In this document: positions 1 through 8,354 of the stretch, one piece after another | How the letters are laid out: each line of letters opens with the position of its first letter | Numbering within the stretch: position 1 is the first letter of the stretch | Origin: Bacillota bacterium | GTDB taxonomy: Bacteria; Bacillota; Clostridia; Acetivibrionales; DSM-1351 | DNA: 25,891 bases | Reading direction: 5' to 3' | NCBI GenBank assembly: GCA_023433945.1 | Contig: JAEYTP010000030.1 | Location: 1-25,891 of the forward strand | Made by a program: the position numbers and the translations under genes | Notes under the pieces: generated by a model | The model's database searches: none | Seen by the model: only the letters and a program-made list of their open reading frames with translations | What the model was told of the DNA's origin: nothing

Positions 1-447
1 GAGGTTTCACTGGTTGCAATACTAGATGCTGATAAGGAAGGCTTTTTGCGTTCTGAAACTTCATTAATCCAGACAATTGGTAGAGCTGCTAGAAATTCAG
101 AAGGTCAGGTCATAATGTATGCTGATAATATTACTGGCTCGATGAGTAGAGCGATAAGCGAAACTAATAGGCGTAGAAGCATACAAACTCAGTTTAATAG
201 AGTTCATGGTATAGTGCCAAAGACAATACAAAAGTCTGTAAGGGATCTTATTGAAGCTACTAAGGCAGCTGAGGACGAGGCTAAATACTCTGTAAAGTCT
301 GGCAAAATGTCTATTGATGACCTAAATAAGGCCATTGATAAATTACAAAAAGAAATGGTACAAGCCGCAAAAGACTTACAATTTGAACGTGCTGCAGAGC
401 TAAGGGATAAGATTACAGAACTGAAGAGAGAATTGGAACAGAGCTAA
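1..447 (+). CDS. uvrB: UvrABC excinuclease subunit B, C-terminal part (5' end outside window)
   Basis: Nucleotide-excision repair helicase-like subunit that receives damaged DNA from UvrA and recruits UvrC for incision. The reading frame is open from base 1 and gives EVSLVAILDADKEGFLRS, then QTIGRAARN and a run containing ITGSMSRAI; this is helicase motif V/VI and the end of the second helicase domain of UvrB. The last 40 or so residues (DDLNKAIDKLQKEM to the stop) form the UVR domain, the short helical hairpin that binds UvrC, including the typical LQFERAAELRDKI. About 148 residues are present, so roughly three quarters of the protein lies to the left. The last codons are the apparent seed of a tandem array running into the spacer. 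Confidence 0.97.
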   Translation, partial: EVSLVAILDADKEGFLRSETSLIQTIGRAARNSEGQVIMYADNITGSMSRAISETNRRRSIQTQFNRVHGIVPKTIQKSVRDLIEATKAAEDEAKYSVKSGKMSIDDLNKAIDKLQKEMVQAAKDLQFERAAELRDKITELKRELEQS

Positions 448-574
448 AAAGAGAGTTAGAATTGTGTTAAGAAGAGATTTAGAACAGAGCTAAGAAGAAA
501 ATTAGAATAGAGCTAAAAAGAGAGTTATAATTGTTATAAAAGAATTAAAGCATTGAAGATTTGGAACAAGAGCT
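423..574 (+). repeat. Degenerate 23-bp tandem array seeded in the uvrB 3' end
   Basis: Five consecutive 23-bp units can be laid out by eye: 423-445 (inside uvrB, ending at the first base of the stop codon), 446-468, 469-491, 492-514 and 515-537. Units 1 and 3 match at about 18 of 23 positions and share the ending TAGAACAGAGCT or TGGAACAGAGCT. A worn copy, AAGATTTGGAACAAGAGCT, sits at 556-574. The period is not a multiple of three, so it is a DNA-level repeat and not a protein repeat. It fills most of the spacer before the LrgA-like gene. Confidence 0.75.
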
Positions 575-618
575 GGTCTTTCAAAAACCAATGAGGACAA
601 TATAGGGGTAGTAAATAA

Positions 619-969
619 ATGAAGCTATTAAGACAATTATTGATTATTTTATTTATGTGCTTTTTGGGCGAGTTTTGTAACAGGGTACTGCATGTACACT
701 TGCCTGGAAGCATAATAGGTATGATATTACTATTTATATGCCTTTTGACTGGCATAATTAAGCTTTCCATGATAGAAGAAATTACAAAGTTTCTTCTTGA
801 TCACCTTGCATTCTTCTTTATCCCGGCAGGGGTTGGATTACTGGCGTATACCGGTATTCTGAAGGCCAATTTAATCCCGCTGCTGGTTATTTGTATAGTA
901 ACCACATTTCTTGTAATGATTGTTACCGGATGCACTATGGAACTCGTAAAAAGGAGGTCAAGGCGATGA
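619..969 (+). CDS. lrgA: CidA/LrgA family holin-like membrane protein
   Basis: Small membrane protein of the CidA/LrgA family (116 aa, the usual length). In Staphylococcus and Bacillus these proteins act with an LrgB/CidB partner in control of murein hydrolase activity, programmed lysis, and pyruvate or other overflow-metabolite transport. The sequence has about four hydrophobic segments, the family signature LPGSIIGMILL near residues 30-40 and FFIPAGVGLL near 75-85, and a basic C-terminal tail (VKRRSRR). A weak ribosome binding site (AGGGGT, 604-609) lies upstream. Its stop overlaps the start of the LrgB gene by four bases (ATGA), so the two are translationally coupled. Whether it is closer to LrgA or CidA cannot be settled by eye; the symbol is given for the family. 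Confidence 0.88.
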   Translation: MKLLRQLLIILFMCFLGEFCNRVLHVHLPGSIIGMILLFICLLTGIIKLSMIEEITKFLLDHLAFFFIPAGVGLLAYTGILKANLIPLLVICIVTTFLVMIVTGCTMELVKRRSRR

Positions 970-1661
970 GATACATAATGGAAACACCAATTTTTGCTGT
1001 TCTTATATCCTTGCTCGCCTTTGAACTAGGGATACTAATTAATAAAAAAACAAAAATTGCATTGTTCAATCCGCTTATGATTGCTATTGCAACAGTAATG
1101 CTTGTACTTATCATTCTTAAGATACCCTTGGAAAAGTATCAGAGTGGAGGTAATCTAATATCCTTTTTCCTTACTCCGGCAACTGTCATTTTAGCTGTAC
1201 CGCTTTATAAGAATATTGCAGCTTTGAAAAAGGATTGGGTAGCAATTATTTCTGGAGTGTTGGTGGGCAGTGTAACTGCTATAGTGAGTGTTTATCTGCT
1301 TGGGAAAGCCTTTTCACTGTCTCCTGAGTTGCTTGCATCACTGATACCAAAATCTATAACCACGCCACTTGGAATTGAACTCTCGCAGCAGATTGGTGGT
1401 ATCCCATCAGTAACGGTAGCTGCTATTATTATTACCGGTATAACGGGAGCGGTATTTGCACCGGCGGTTTTAAAAATATTTAGAATTAAAGATGCAACCT
1501 CACAAGGTATTGCAATTGGTACATCGGCGCATGCGCTTGGAACAACAAAAGCTGTTGAGCTGGGAGAGACTCAGGGTGCGATGAGCGGCCTAGCTATTGG
1601 ACTCGCTGGTATCACCACAGTTATTATTGCAACAATACTCTCTAATTTAGGCATATTCTAA
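966..1661 (+). CDS. lrgB: LrgB/CidB family membrane protein
   Basis: Partner of the upstream LrgA-like protein; 231 aa, as usual for LrgB. The frame is open further upstream, but ATG 966 is chosen because a perfect AGGAGG (952-957) precedes it at normal distance and it overlaps the stop of the previous gene as ATGA. The hydrophobic, multi-pass sequence carries the LrgB signatures: KSITTPLGIELSQQIGG, then GITGAVFAPAVLKIF, then GTSAHALGTTKAVE and GAMSGLAIGLAGI near the C-terminus. In Bacillus subtilis and Streptococcus the LrgAB pair imports pyruvate; in Staphylococcus it modulates autolysis. No LytST two-component system or LysR regulator is seen nearby, so regulation is unknown. Confidence 0.93.
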   Translation: MRYIMETPIFAVLISLLAFELGILINKKTKIALFNPLMIAIATVMLVLIILKIPLEKYQSGGNLISFFLTPATVILAVPLYKNIAALKKDWVAIISGVLVGSVTAIVSVYLLGKAFSLSPELLASLIPKSITTPLGIELSQQIGGIPSVTVAAIIITGITGAVFAPAVLKIFRIKDATSQGIAIGTSAHALGTTKAVELGETQGAMSGLAIGLAGITTVIIATILSNLGIF

Positions 1662-1675
1662 GTATGTTGGAATCA

Positions 1676-1815
1676 GGAAATAAGTGGAATATACAGCAGG
1701 AAACAAAGCAGGAATATAACAGGATATATGCGGGGATATAGCAGGATATAAGCAGGATATAAGCGGGAATATATAGCAGAAATATAAGTAGGAATATAAA
1801 GCAGGAACATAAACT
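1676..1815 (+). repeat. Tandem array of 11-13 bp GGAATATAAGCA-like units
   Basis: Starting 15 bases after the lrgB stop, about twelve units each begin with GGA (one with GAA) and most end in GCA, GCG or a close variant: for example 1711-1721, 1722-1732, 1733-1743, 1744-1754 (GGATATAAGCA) and 1755-1765 (GGATATAAGCG), with longer 12-13 bp versions on both sides (1686-1698, 1766-1778, 1791-1803). The middle units are the most alike and the outer ones the most worn. The rest of this 371-bp spacer (1816-2032) is AT-rich and holds only the likely promoter of the next gene; no terminator for lrgB is visible. Confidence 0.8.
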
Positions 1816-1867
1816 GGCAATGAAAACTGCTATGAAGGCAATAGTATTTTTGAGATTTAAAACACAA

Positions 1868-1895
1868 TTGAAATTGTGGAAGTTTATGATATACT
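1868..1895 (+). promoter_or_regulatory. Probable promoter of the phosphohexomutase gene
   Basis: TTGAAA (1868-1873), 16-bp spacer, TATACT (1890-1895). It would give a leader of about 130 bases, which is very AT-rich. It is the best match in the spacer, though alternatives are possible in such AT-rich DNA. Confidence 0.4.
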
Positions 1896-2032
1896 TATAA
1901 CTGATTTGCTTAGATGGGTGTACTATCCAATAAGTAAAATAATAAAAAATAATATAAATTTATAATAAAATTATTACTTTGTCATATAACAATATGAGCA
2001 TATGTAAGTATTTATAGGAGGTACAGGTTTTT

Positions 2033-3763
2033 ATGGATAGCGCTTCAAAGTTGAAATTTTGGTTAGAAAGTGATTATTTTGATAAGGAAACAAAGAATGA
2101 ACTGCTTGGTCTCAAGGATAATGAAAAGGAGATTGAGGACAGATTTTACAAAAACTTGGAATTTGGCACTGGAGGATTAAGAGGAATAATAGGTGCTGGA
2201 ACAAATAGAATGAACATTTATACAGTTAGGGTTGCCTCACAGGGGCTTGCCGACTATATAAAAGAAACCGGCACACAGGATAGAGGGATTGTCATTGCAT
2301 TTGATTCAAGATTCATGTCCCCTGAGTTTTCTTTAGAGGCGGCGAAAGTATTCTGTGCAAACGGAATCAAGACTTACCTGTTTGATGAATTAAGACCTGT
2401 ACCCGAACTGTCCTTTTCTGTTAGATATCTAAAGGCTGCTGCTGGTGTTGTTGTTACAGCAAGTCACAATCCAAAGCAGTACAATGGTTACAAGGTATAT
2501 GGAGAAGATGGTGGACAGCTTCCGCTTGAAGCAGCAAATACTGTAATCAATTATATAAACAAGATAGAAGACATTACTACCGTTAAGACTATATCAAAGG
2601 AAGAAGCAATTGAAAAAGGTCTTCTTAAGATTATAGGAAGTGAGATTGATGACGCCTATAATGAAAACCTTAAACAGCTCTGCATTAATAAGGATGCAGT
2701 AGAAAAGGTTGCTGACACCTTTAAGATTGTCTATACACCATTGCATGGTACAGGGAATAAGCCTGTTAGAAGAATTCTTAAGGAAATTGGCTTCAAAAAC
2801 GTTCTGGTGGTCAAGGAACAGGAGCTTCCAGATAGTGAGTTCTCTACAGTTAAATCTCCTAACCCAGAGGAGCGCTCAGCGTTTGAGATTGCTATCAAGC
2901 TTGCAACGGAGAATAATGTAGACCTTATAATTGGCACTGACCCAGATAGCGACCGTGTTGGAGTAGTAGTTAGGAAAAATGATGGACAATATGAGGTGTT
3001 GACTGGGAACCAGACAGGTTGTTTGTTAATGGAATATATACTCTCCGCTCTCAAGGAGAATGGAAAGCTTCCTGCAAACGGATTTGTTGTAAAAACCATA
3101 GTTACTACTGAGCTTACAAGAGCTATAGCTAAGAATTACGATGTTGAACTGCTAGAAGTGCTTACTGGTTTTAAGTTTATTGGTGAACAAATCAAGTTAA
3201 GAGACGAAGAAGGAGACCAGAAGTACCTGTTTGGGTTTGAGGAGAGCTATGGATATCTAGCTGGTACTAACGTTAGAGATAAGGATGCTGTCGTTGCATC
3301 AATGCTTATTGCTGAAATGGCTGCTTATTACAAGCTAAAAGGTATGTCACTTTATGATGCTCTTATTAGCCTTTTTGAAAAATACGGATATTATCTCGAA
3401 GGTATCAATTCCTTTACGCTTGAAGGCAAAGATGGCTTGACCAAGATCAAGGATGCCATGAAGAGTATGAGAAATACCAAATACAGTAGCTTTGGAGACT
3501 TCAAGATAAAAGCAATTAGAGATTATCAAAATGGCATTAGAACTATAATCGCGAATGGCATTGTTGAAAAGCTTACTTTACCTGAATCGGATGTTTTATA
3601 TTTTGAGACCGAAGATGGTTCTTGGTTCTGCGTTAGACCTTCAGGTACCGAACCTAAAATAAAGATTTATTACGGGGTATCGGAAAAAACTCTAGAGCTT
3701 GCAAAGAAAAAATTGCAGAACCTCACAAATAGTGTTCTAGAGACTGTAAAGCCGTTATTGTAA
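2033..3763 (+). CDS. Phosphoglucomutase / phosphomannomutase (alpha-D-phosphohexomutase)
   Basis: Interconverts hexose 1- and 6-phosphates, linking glycolysis to UDP-glucose and cell-envelope sugar synthesis; cytoplasmic. At 576 aa it has the length of the PgcA-type bacterial phosphoglucomutases. All four active-site loops are visible: TASHNPKQYNGYKVY with the catalytic phosphoserine at about S144; the Mg-binding GTDPDSDRVG with D303, D305 and D307; the sugar-specificity loop GFEESYGYLAG; and the C-terminal phosphate-binding RPSGTEPKIKIYYG from about R535. The GFEESYG loop suits glucose and mannose phosphates. Start ATG 2033 follows AGGAGGT (2016-2022). The gene stands alone between its own promoter and a strong terminator. 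Exact substrate preference cannot be read from sequence. Confidence 0.95.
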   Translation: MDSASKLKFWLESDYFDKETKNELLGLKDNEKEIEDRFYKNLEFGTGGLRGIIGAGTNRMNIYTVRVASQGLADYIKETGTQDRGIVIAFDSRFMSPEFSLEAAKVFCANGIKTYLFDELRPVPELSFSVRYLKAAAGVVVTASHNPKQYNGYKVYGEDGGQLPLEAANTVINYINKIEDITTVKTISKEEAIEKGLLKIIGSEIDDAYNENLKQLCINKDAVEKVADTFKIVYTPLHGTGNKPVRRILKEIGFKNVLVVKEQELPDSEFSTVKSPNPEERSAFEIAIKLATENNVDLIIGTDPDSDRVGVVVRKNDGQYEVLTGNQTGCLLMEYILSALKENGKLPANGFVVKTIVTTELTRAIAKNYDVELLEVLTGFKFIGEQIKLRDEEGDQKYLFGFEESYGYLAGTNVRDKDAVVASMLIAEMAAYYKLKGMSLYDALISLFEKYGYYLEGINSFTLEGKDGLTKIKDAMKSMRNTKYSSFGDFKIKAIRDYQNGIRTIIANGIVEKLTLPESDVLYFETEDGSWFCVRPSGTEPKIKIYYGVSEKTLELAKKKLQNLTNSVLETVKPLL

Positions 3764-3843
3764 AACAGCGATTTGGCTTAAGGCTGAGCTATTTATTAAG
3801 AAGTTGATTATTTATATAAAATAAAAGTTTATGCTTATAAAAG

Positions 3844-3892
3844 GAACTACAGATAATTGGCATATTGCAAAAATCTGTAGTTCTTCTTTTTT
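3844..3892 (+). terminator. Intrinsic terminator after the phosphohexomutase gene
   Basis: Perfect 11-bp stem GAACTACAGAT (3844-3854) with ATCTGTAGTTC (3873-3883), 18-base loop, then TTCTTTTTT (3884-3892). The T-run overlaps the stop codon of the convergent minus-strand gene. Read on the minus strand the stem is followed by CTTTTATAAG, so it may act in both directions. Confidence 0.88.
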
Positions 3893-4496
3893 ACGAAACT
3901 TTAATGACATTTGAGTTCTTATTATAATAGCCATACATTACATTATATATAAAATTGCACCTTCCGCAGTCCTTTGCTTTTTGTGAGTGGGTGCATTTCT
4001 GGTATAGTTCTCGGTCTATTCCAGCACACAGGTAACAGGGGATATCACCGCAGCTGCTTCCAAACATTATTCCTTCTAGAGCCTCTAGCCTTATAATACT
4101 ATTATTTATGCTCACAGAAAGGAAGTTTCGGAAGTATTCATCACAATTCAGGCTTTCAAAGTTTGAACAAGGGACTTTAAACAACCAAGGAACTTCGTCT
4201 TGAGCATAAAAATAGTTACTTGATCGTGCAATATCATTATCAGGAACAATACAGGGTAGTAAATCGCTGCAAGGGGTATGCTGGTTATTGGTACATTGAT
4301 ACTTATGAGTAATCTTGCTATAGGATAGCTTTTTACAGAAAACGCAGGAAGTAAACGAAGATATCTTATTTTTATAGTACAATTTGGAGCCGAAAATCAT
4401 TTTATAGTATAAGCGATATATTATATCGGATGATATTAAGTCAGTATTTTTAAGAAACCTGATGAAACCATTAATTTTATCTTTTTTAATTGTCAT
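3891..4496 (-). CDS. Cys-rich protein of unknown function, 201 aa
   Basis: Not recognised. The protein has a basic N-terminal 45 residues and then 13 cysteines: C51, C54, C68, C76, C82, C110, C118, C149, C154, C157, C168, C177, C180. Three CxxC pairs (51/54, 154/157, 177/180) suggest zinc or iron-sulfur binding; the last cluster, CYLC and KCTHSQKAKDCGRC, looks like the C-terminal Cys box of radical-SAM or Fe-S proteins, but no CxxxCxxC motif or known fold was identified. There is no signal peptide and no membrane segment. The start ATG (complement of 4494-4496) follows GGGGGTG at 7-8 bases on the minus strand. It is convergent to the phosphohexomutase gene and divergent from dnaE. Codon use looks like that of the neighbours. 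Confidence 0.75.
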   Translation of the reverse strand: MTIKKDKINGFIRFLKNTDLISSDIIYRLYYKMIFGSKLYYKNKISSFTSCVFCKKLSYSKITHKYQCTNNQHTPCSDLLPCIVPDNDIARSSNYFYAQDEVPWLFKVPCSNFESLNCDEYFRNFLSVSINNSIIRLEALEGIMFGSSCGDIPCYLCAGIDRELYQKCTHSQKAKDCGRCNFIYNVMYGYYNKNSNVIKVS

Positions 4497-4611
4497 AAAT
4501 TAACACCCCCATTTAATTTTAACACCAATGTTATTAAACCTCGCTATATTTCCCGGTTTTTGAACTTTTTGTACTAAACATTTTTGAGAGATGAAGCCGG
4601 CTACAGCAACT

Positions 4612-4639
4612 TTGCCAAGCATATTTCTTGTGTTATAAT
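4612..4639 (+). promoter_or_regulatory. dnaE promoter
   Basis: TTGCCA (4612-4617), 16-bp spacer, TATAAT (4634-4639), with a TG one base before the -10 (TGTTATAAT, extended -10). Transcription would start near 4646, which rules out any dnaE start codon upstream of that point. Confidence 0.7.
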
Positions 4640-4688
4640 GATAAATAAGTTGTCACAAAGCAAGATATTGAAAGGGAATAAGTCTATA

Positions 4689-7600
4689 ATGAATAATTTC
4701 GTTCATCTTCACGTTCATACAGAATATAGCCTGCTAGATGGTGCAAACAGAATATCCGACCTTATTCAGAGAGTCAAAGAACTCGGTATGGATAGCATTG
4801 CAATTACTGACCATGGCGTTATGTATGGAGTGGTTGATTTTTATAAAGAAGCTAAAGCAAATGGAATAAAGCCTATTTTAGGCTGTGAAATATATACTGC
4901 AAAAAGAAGCAGATTTGATAAGCAGGCAGGGAGAGATTCCGATTATGGACATCTCGTATTGCTTGCAAAGAATAATATTGGCTACAAGAATCTTATGAAA
5001 ATCGTTTCAATTGGGTTTACCGAAGGATATTATTACAAGCCCAGAGTTGATTTTGAAACGCTAGAAAAGTACTCCGAAGGAATTATAGCGCTCAGTGCCT
5101 GCCTTTCGGGAGATATTCCTACCGCGATTTTAAACAATGATTATGATAAGGCCGTGGAGCTGGCTAATAGGTTTAACAATATTTTTGGAAAGGGCAATTT
5201 TTATCTGGAACTACAGTACAATGGAATAGCTGAGCAAAATCTTGTAAACCAGCAGCTCATTAAGCTCTCGAGAGAGCTTGAGATTCCTTTGGTGGCTACT
5301 AATGACGTACATTTTTTAACAAGAGAATCATCAAAGCCACATGAAATATTAATGTGCATTCAGACTGGTAAGACAATTAATGATGATAACAGAATGAAGT
5401 TTAATACTGATGAGGTATATGTAAAATCTCCTGATGAAATGCGTTCCAATTTTGAAAATGTGCCTGAAGCTTTGGAGAATACTGTAAAAATAGCGCAGCA
5501 GTGCAATGTTGAACTGGAATTTGGAAAGCTTCATTTACCTGCATTTGATGTTCCGGAAGGGTATGCACCCTTTGAATACCTCAAAATGCTATGCTTAAAG
5601 GGGTTATCTGAACGATATGGGGAAGAACATGATGCAGAAATTGATAATAGACTTTTGTACGAACTGGATGTTATCGAGAAAATGGGTTATGTTGACTATT
5701 TCTTGATTGTTTGGGATTTTATCAGATACGCCAGAGAAAATGATATCATGGTTGGACCGGGCAGAGGTTCTGCTGCTGGTAGCCTTGTTTCCTATTGCTT
5801 GGGTATAACCAGTATTGACCCGTTGAAATACAATTTGCTCTTTGAGCGCTTCTTGAATCCTGAAAGAATAAGCATGCCGGATATAGATATAGACTTCTGT
5901 TATGAAAGAAGGCAGGAGGTAATTGACTATGTTGTCAGGAAATACGGTAAGGACAAGGTTGCTCAGATTATTACGTTTGGAACAATGGCCGCTAGAGGAG
6001 CAATCCGAGATGTAGGACGTGCCCTTGACATACCTTATTCTGATGTTGACCAAATAGCAAAGATGATTCCTTTTGCAATCGGAATGACAATTAATAAGGC
6101 ATTGGACCTTAATCCGGAGCTAAAGAAGAAATACGATGAGAACGAGCAAATTGCAGAACTCATTGACTATGCTTTGAGCTTGGAAGGAATGCCAAGGCAT
6201 GCTTCAACTCATGCCGCGGGTGTTGTTATATCAAAGGATCCAATTGTGGAATACGTACCGCTCCAATTAAATGAAAGCAGCGTTACTACTCAATTTCCCA
6301 TGACTTTGTTAGAAGAACTGGGCCTTTTGAAGATGGATTTTCTTGGGCTGAGAACGCTTACTGTTATTAGGGATGCCGTACATCTGGCCGAGCACTCCTC
6401 CGGCAAGGAGATTGATATCAACAAAATTGACTATGATGACATTGAAGTATATAAAATGATCGGAGAAGGTCGTACAGCTGGGATATTTCAGCTTGAAAGT
6501 GCTGGAATGACACAGTTTATGAAGGAATTGCAGCCCAGCTCCCTAGAAGACATAATTGCGGGAATATCTTTATACAGACCAGGGCCGATGGATCAAATTC
6601 CAAGATATATTAAAAATAAGAATAATCATAAGCTCATCAAATACCATCATCCTCTTTTGGAGAATATCCTTAATGTTACCTATGGCTGTATGGTATATCA
6701 GGAGCAGGTAATGCAGATTGTACGTGAACTAGCAGGGTACTCAATGGGTAGATCGGACCTTGTTAGACGTGCAATGTCAAAAAAGAAGATTTCTGTCATG
6801 GAACAGGAAAGAAAAAACTTTATTTATGGGATAACTGAAGAAGATGGTACTGTTGTTGTCAAAGGCGCCATTAACAACGGTGTAGATGAAATAACTGCAA
6901 ATAAAATATTTGATGAAATGATGGACTTTGCTAGCTATGCGTTCAATAAATCCCATGCAGCAGCATATGCAGTAGTTGCTTATCAGACTGCCTGGCTCAA
7001 GAGGTACTATCCCGTAGAGTTTTTGGCAGCTTCTCTCAATAGTTTTTTAGGAAGCAGCGATAAGGTATCTCAATATGTTAATGAGTGTAAGCAGATGAAT
7101 ATACAGGTGCTTCCTCCTGACATCAATGAGAGTAGCGTGAAATTTACTGTTTCTGATGGCAAGATACGCTTTGGACTAGCCGCTGTAAAAAATGTAGGAG
7201 AAAATGCCATATTGGCAATAAAGCAGGAAAGAGAGCTCAATGGCAAATTTATTTCCTTTATGGATTTTTGCCAAAGGGTAGAAGGACGAGAGATAAATAA
7301 GAGGTGCATAGAAAGTCTAATCAAAAGTGGTGCATTTGATTCTTTGAAGATATTCAGATCCAAGCTCATTGCTGTTTATGAGAAGTTTCTTGACAGTATT
7401 GGACAGGCTAGAAAAAAGCATATGGAAGGCCAGCTTTCTATTTTTGATATGATGCCAGAGAAAGAGGAGGCCCTAGTTGAAGATTATCCAGATATAGAAG
7501 AATATCCCCAAAAGGTACTTCTTGCAATGGAAAAAGAGATGTTAGGACTATTTGTCTCAGGTCACCCATTAAGTGAATATCAGAAAATTCTCAAGGAAAA

Positions 7601-8264
7601 TGTCAGTCTCTACAGTATAGATTTGATTCAGAGCGGCGAAGATCAAGGTATTGAAGAAGGCCTATCAGATACAAAGTTAAGTGATAATATGAGAGTTATC
7701 GTTGGTGGTATTGTCACATCAAGAAAGACTAAAACTACCAAGAGTAACAGCCTGATGGCATTTGTTGCACTTGAGGATTTATTTGGAACTATGGAGTTGA
7801 TTGTATTCCCTGCGATTTTTGAGAGGTATTCCTATCTACTAGAAACAGAGAATATAATCGCTGTCAAGGGTAGGATTAGTATAAAAGAGGACGAGCAGCC
7901 AAAGATTATCTGTGAAGAGGTAGTCCCTATCAAGGATGCCCCATTGCTTGCATCTTCTCAATCCTCTGGAGGCAGACAAAGAGGAGAACACAGAAATGGC
8001 AATACCGGAACACAAAACAAAGCAACAGCTGAAAATCAGAAAGGGATTTATATCAGGTTTCCTCAACAACTAGAGAGGCAACAGGCTTCATCATTAAGGG
8101 CACTTTTTAGATATTTTGCGGGAAATATACCCACATATATTATGCGATGTGGTGAGACTCAATACAAACGTCTAGAAAGTGCATACTGGGTTAGCATTAA
8201 TGATACTTTCCTGGATGAGCTTTATAAAAGATTTGGGAAAGAAAATGTAGAAATTAAACAGTAG
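4689..8264 (+). CDS. dnaE: DNA polymerase III alpha subunit, DnaE type
   Basis: Replicative polymerase subunit of the C family; in Firmicutes DnaE works beside PolC. The protein is 1191 aa, normal for DnaE. Order of domains: PHP domain at the N-terminus (VHLHVHTEYSLLDG, metal-binding H6, H8), palm with the catalytic aspartates PDIDIDF (D398, D400, D402), the preceding GPGRGSAAGSLVSY, fingers with NKSHAAAYAVVAYQTAWLK, helix-hairpin-helix region, an OB fold near residues 990-1080 and a C-terminal domain. The frame is open from 4584, but ATG 4689 is the start because it begins the conserved PHP domain, has AAAGGGA (4671-4677) upstream, and lies after the promoter. The polymerase is followed by mtrB, probably with its own promoter. 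Confidence 0.98.
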   Translation: MNNFVHLHVHTEYSLLDGANRISDLIQRVKELGMDSIAITDHGVMYGVVDFYKEAKANGIKPILGCEIYTAKRSRFDKQAGRDSDYGHLVLLAKNNIGYKNLMKIVSIGFTEGYYYKPRVDFETLEKYSEGIIALSACLSGDIPTAILNNDYDKAVELANRFNNIFGKGNFYLELQYNGIAEQNLVNQQLIKLSRELEIPLVATNDVHFLTRESSKPHEILMCIQTGKTINDDNRMKFNTDEVYVKSPDEMRSNFENVPEALENTVKIAQQCNVELEFGKLHLPAFDVPEGYAPFEYLKMLCLKGLSERYGEEHDAEIDNRLLYELDVIEKMGYVDYFLIVWDFIRYARENDIMVGPGRGSAAGSLVSYCLGITSIDPLKYNLLFERFLNPERISMPDIDIDFCYERRQEVIDYVVRKYGKDKVAQIITFGTMAARGAIRDVGRALDIPYSDVDQIAKMIPFAIGMTINKALDLNPELKKKYDENEQIAELIDYALSLEGMPRHASTHAAGVVISKDPIVEYVPLQLNESSVTTQFPMTLLEELGLLKMDFLGLRTLTVIRDAVHLAEHSSGKEIDINKIDYDDIEVYKMIGEGRTAGIFQLESAGMTQFMKELQPSSLEDIIAGISLYRPGPMDQIPRYIKNKNNHKLIKYHHPLLENILNVTYGCMVYQEQVMQIVRELAGYSMGRSDLVRRAMSKKKISVMEQERKNFIYGITEEDGTVVVKGAINNGVDEITANKIFDEMMDFASYAFNKSHAAAYAVVAYQTAWLKRYYPVEFLAASLNSFLGSSDKVSQYVNECKQMNIQVLPPDINESSVKFTVSDGKIRFGLAAVKNVGENAILAIKQERELNGKFISFMDFCQRVEGREINKRCIESLIKSGAFDSLKIFRSKLIAVYEKFLDSIGQARKKHMEGQLSIFDMMPEKEEALVEDYPDIEEYPQKVLLAMEKEMLGLFVSGHPLSEYQKILKENVSLYSIDLIQSGEDQGIEEGLSDTKLSDNMRVIVGGIVTSRKTKTTKSNSLMAFVALEDLFGTMELIVFPAIFERYSYLLETENIIAVKGRISIKEDEQPKIICEEVVPIKDAPLLASSQSSGGRQRGEHRNGNTGTQNKATAENQKGIYIRFPQQLERQQASSLRALFRYFAGNIPTYIMRCGETQYKRLESAYWVSINDTFLDELYKRFGKENVEIKQ

Positions 8265-8285
8265 TCCTACTTTATAATGAAATTA

Positions 8286-8312
8286 TTGATTTTTAATGCA
8301 AAATAATATAAT
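8286..8312 (+). promoter_or_regulatory. Possible mtrB promoter
   Basis: TTGATT (8286-8291), 15-bp spacer, TATAAT (8307-8312), just downstream of dnaE. The spacer is short, so the assignment is tentative; mtrB could also be read with dnaE because no terminator separates them. Confidence 0.35.
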
Positions 8313-8354
8313 ATTAGTTTCGACAAGTGATATTTGGAAGGATGGACTATAAAT

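Noticed and set aside
423..524. A TRAP binding site in the uvrB-lrgA spacer, because many GAG and TAG triplets occur and mtrB is in the window.
   Set aside because: Listing the triplets (for example 451, 457, 474, 480, 487, 503, 508, 520) gives gaps of 2 to 14 bases. TRAP needs about nine to eleven triplets spaced by two or three bases. The triplets follow from the 23-bp repeat.
891..965. A longer start for LrgB inside lrgA.
   Set aside because: ATG 966 has a perfect AGGAGG and overlaps the previous stop by four bases; the longer version adds residues that do not resemble LrgB.
1673..1867. Minus-strand 64-aa open frame rich in Tyr, Ile and Pro.
   Set aside because: It only reads the 11-13 bp array in reverse; there is no ribosome binding site and no similarity to a protein family.
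4584..4688. An N-terminal extension of DnaE by 35 residues.
   Set aside because: The extension has no family similarity, has no ribosome binding site and would need transcription from upstream of the clear promoter at 4612-4639.
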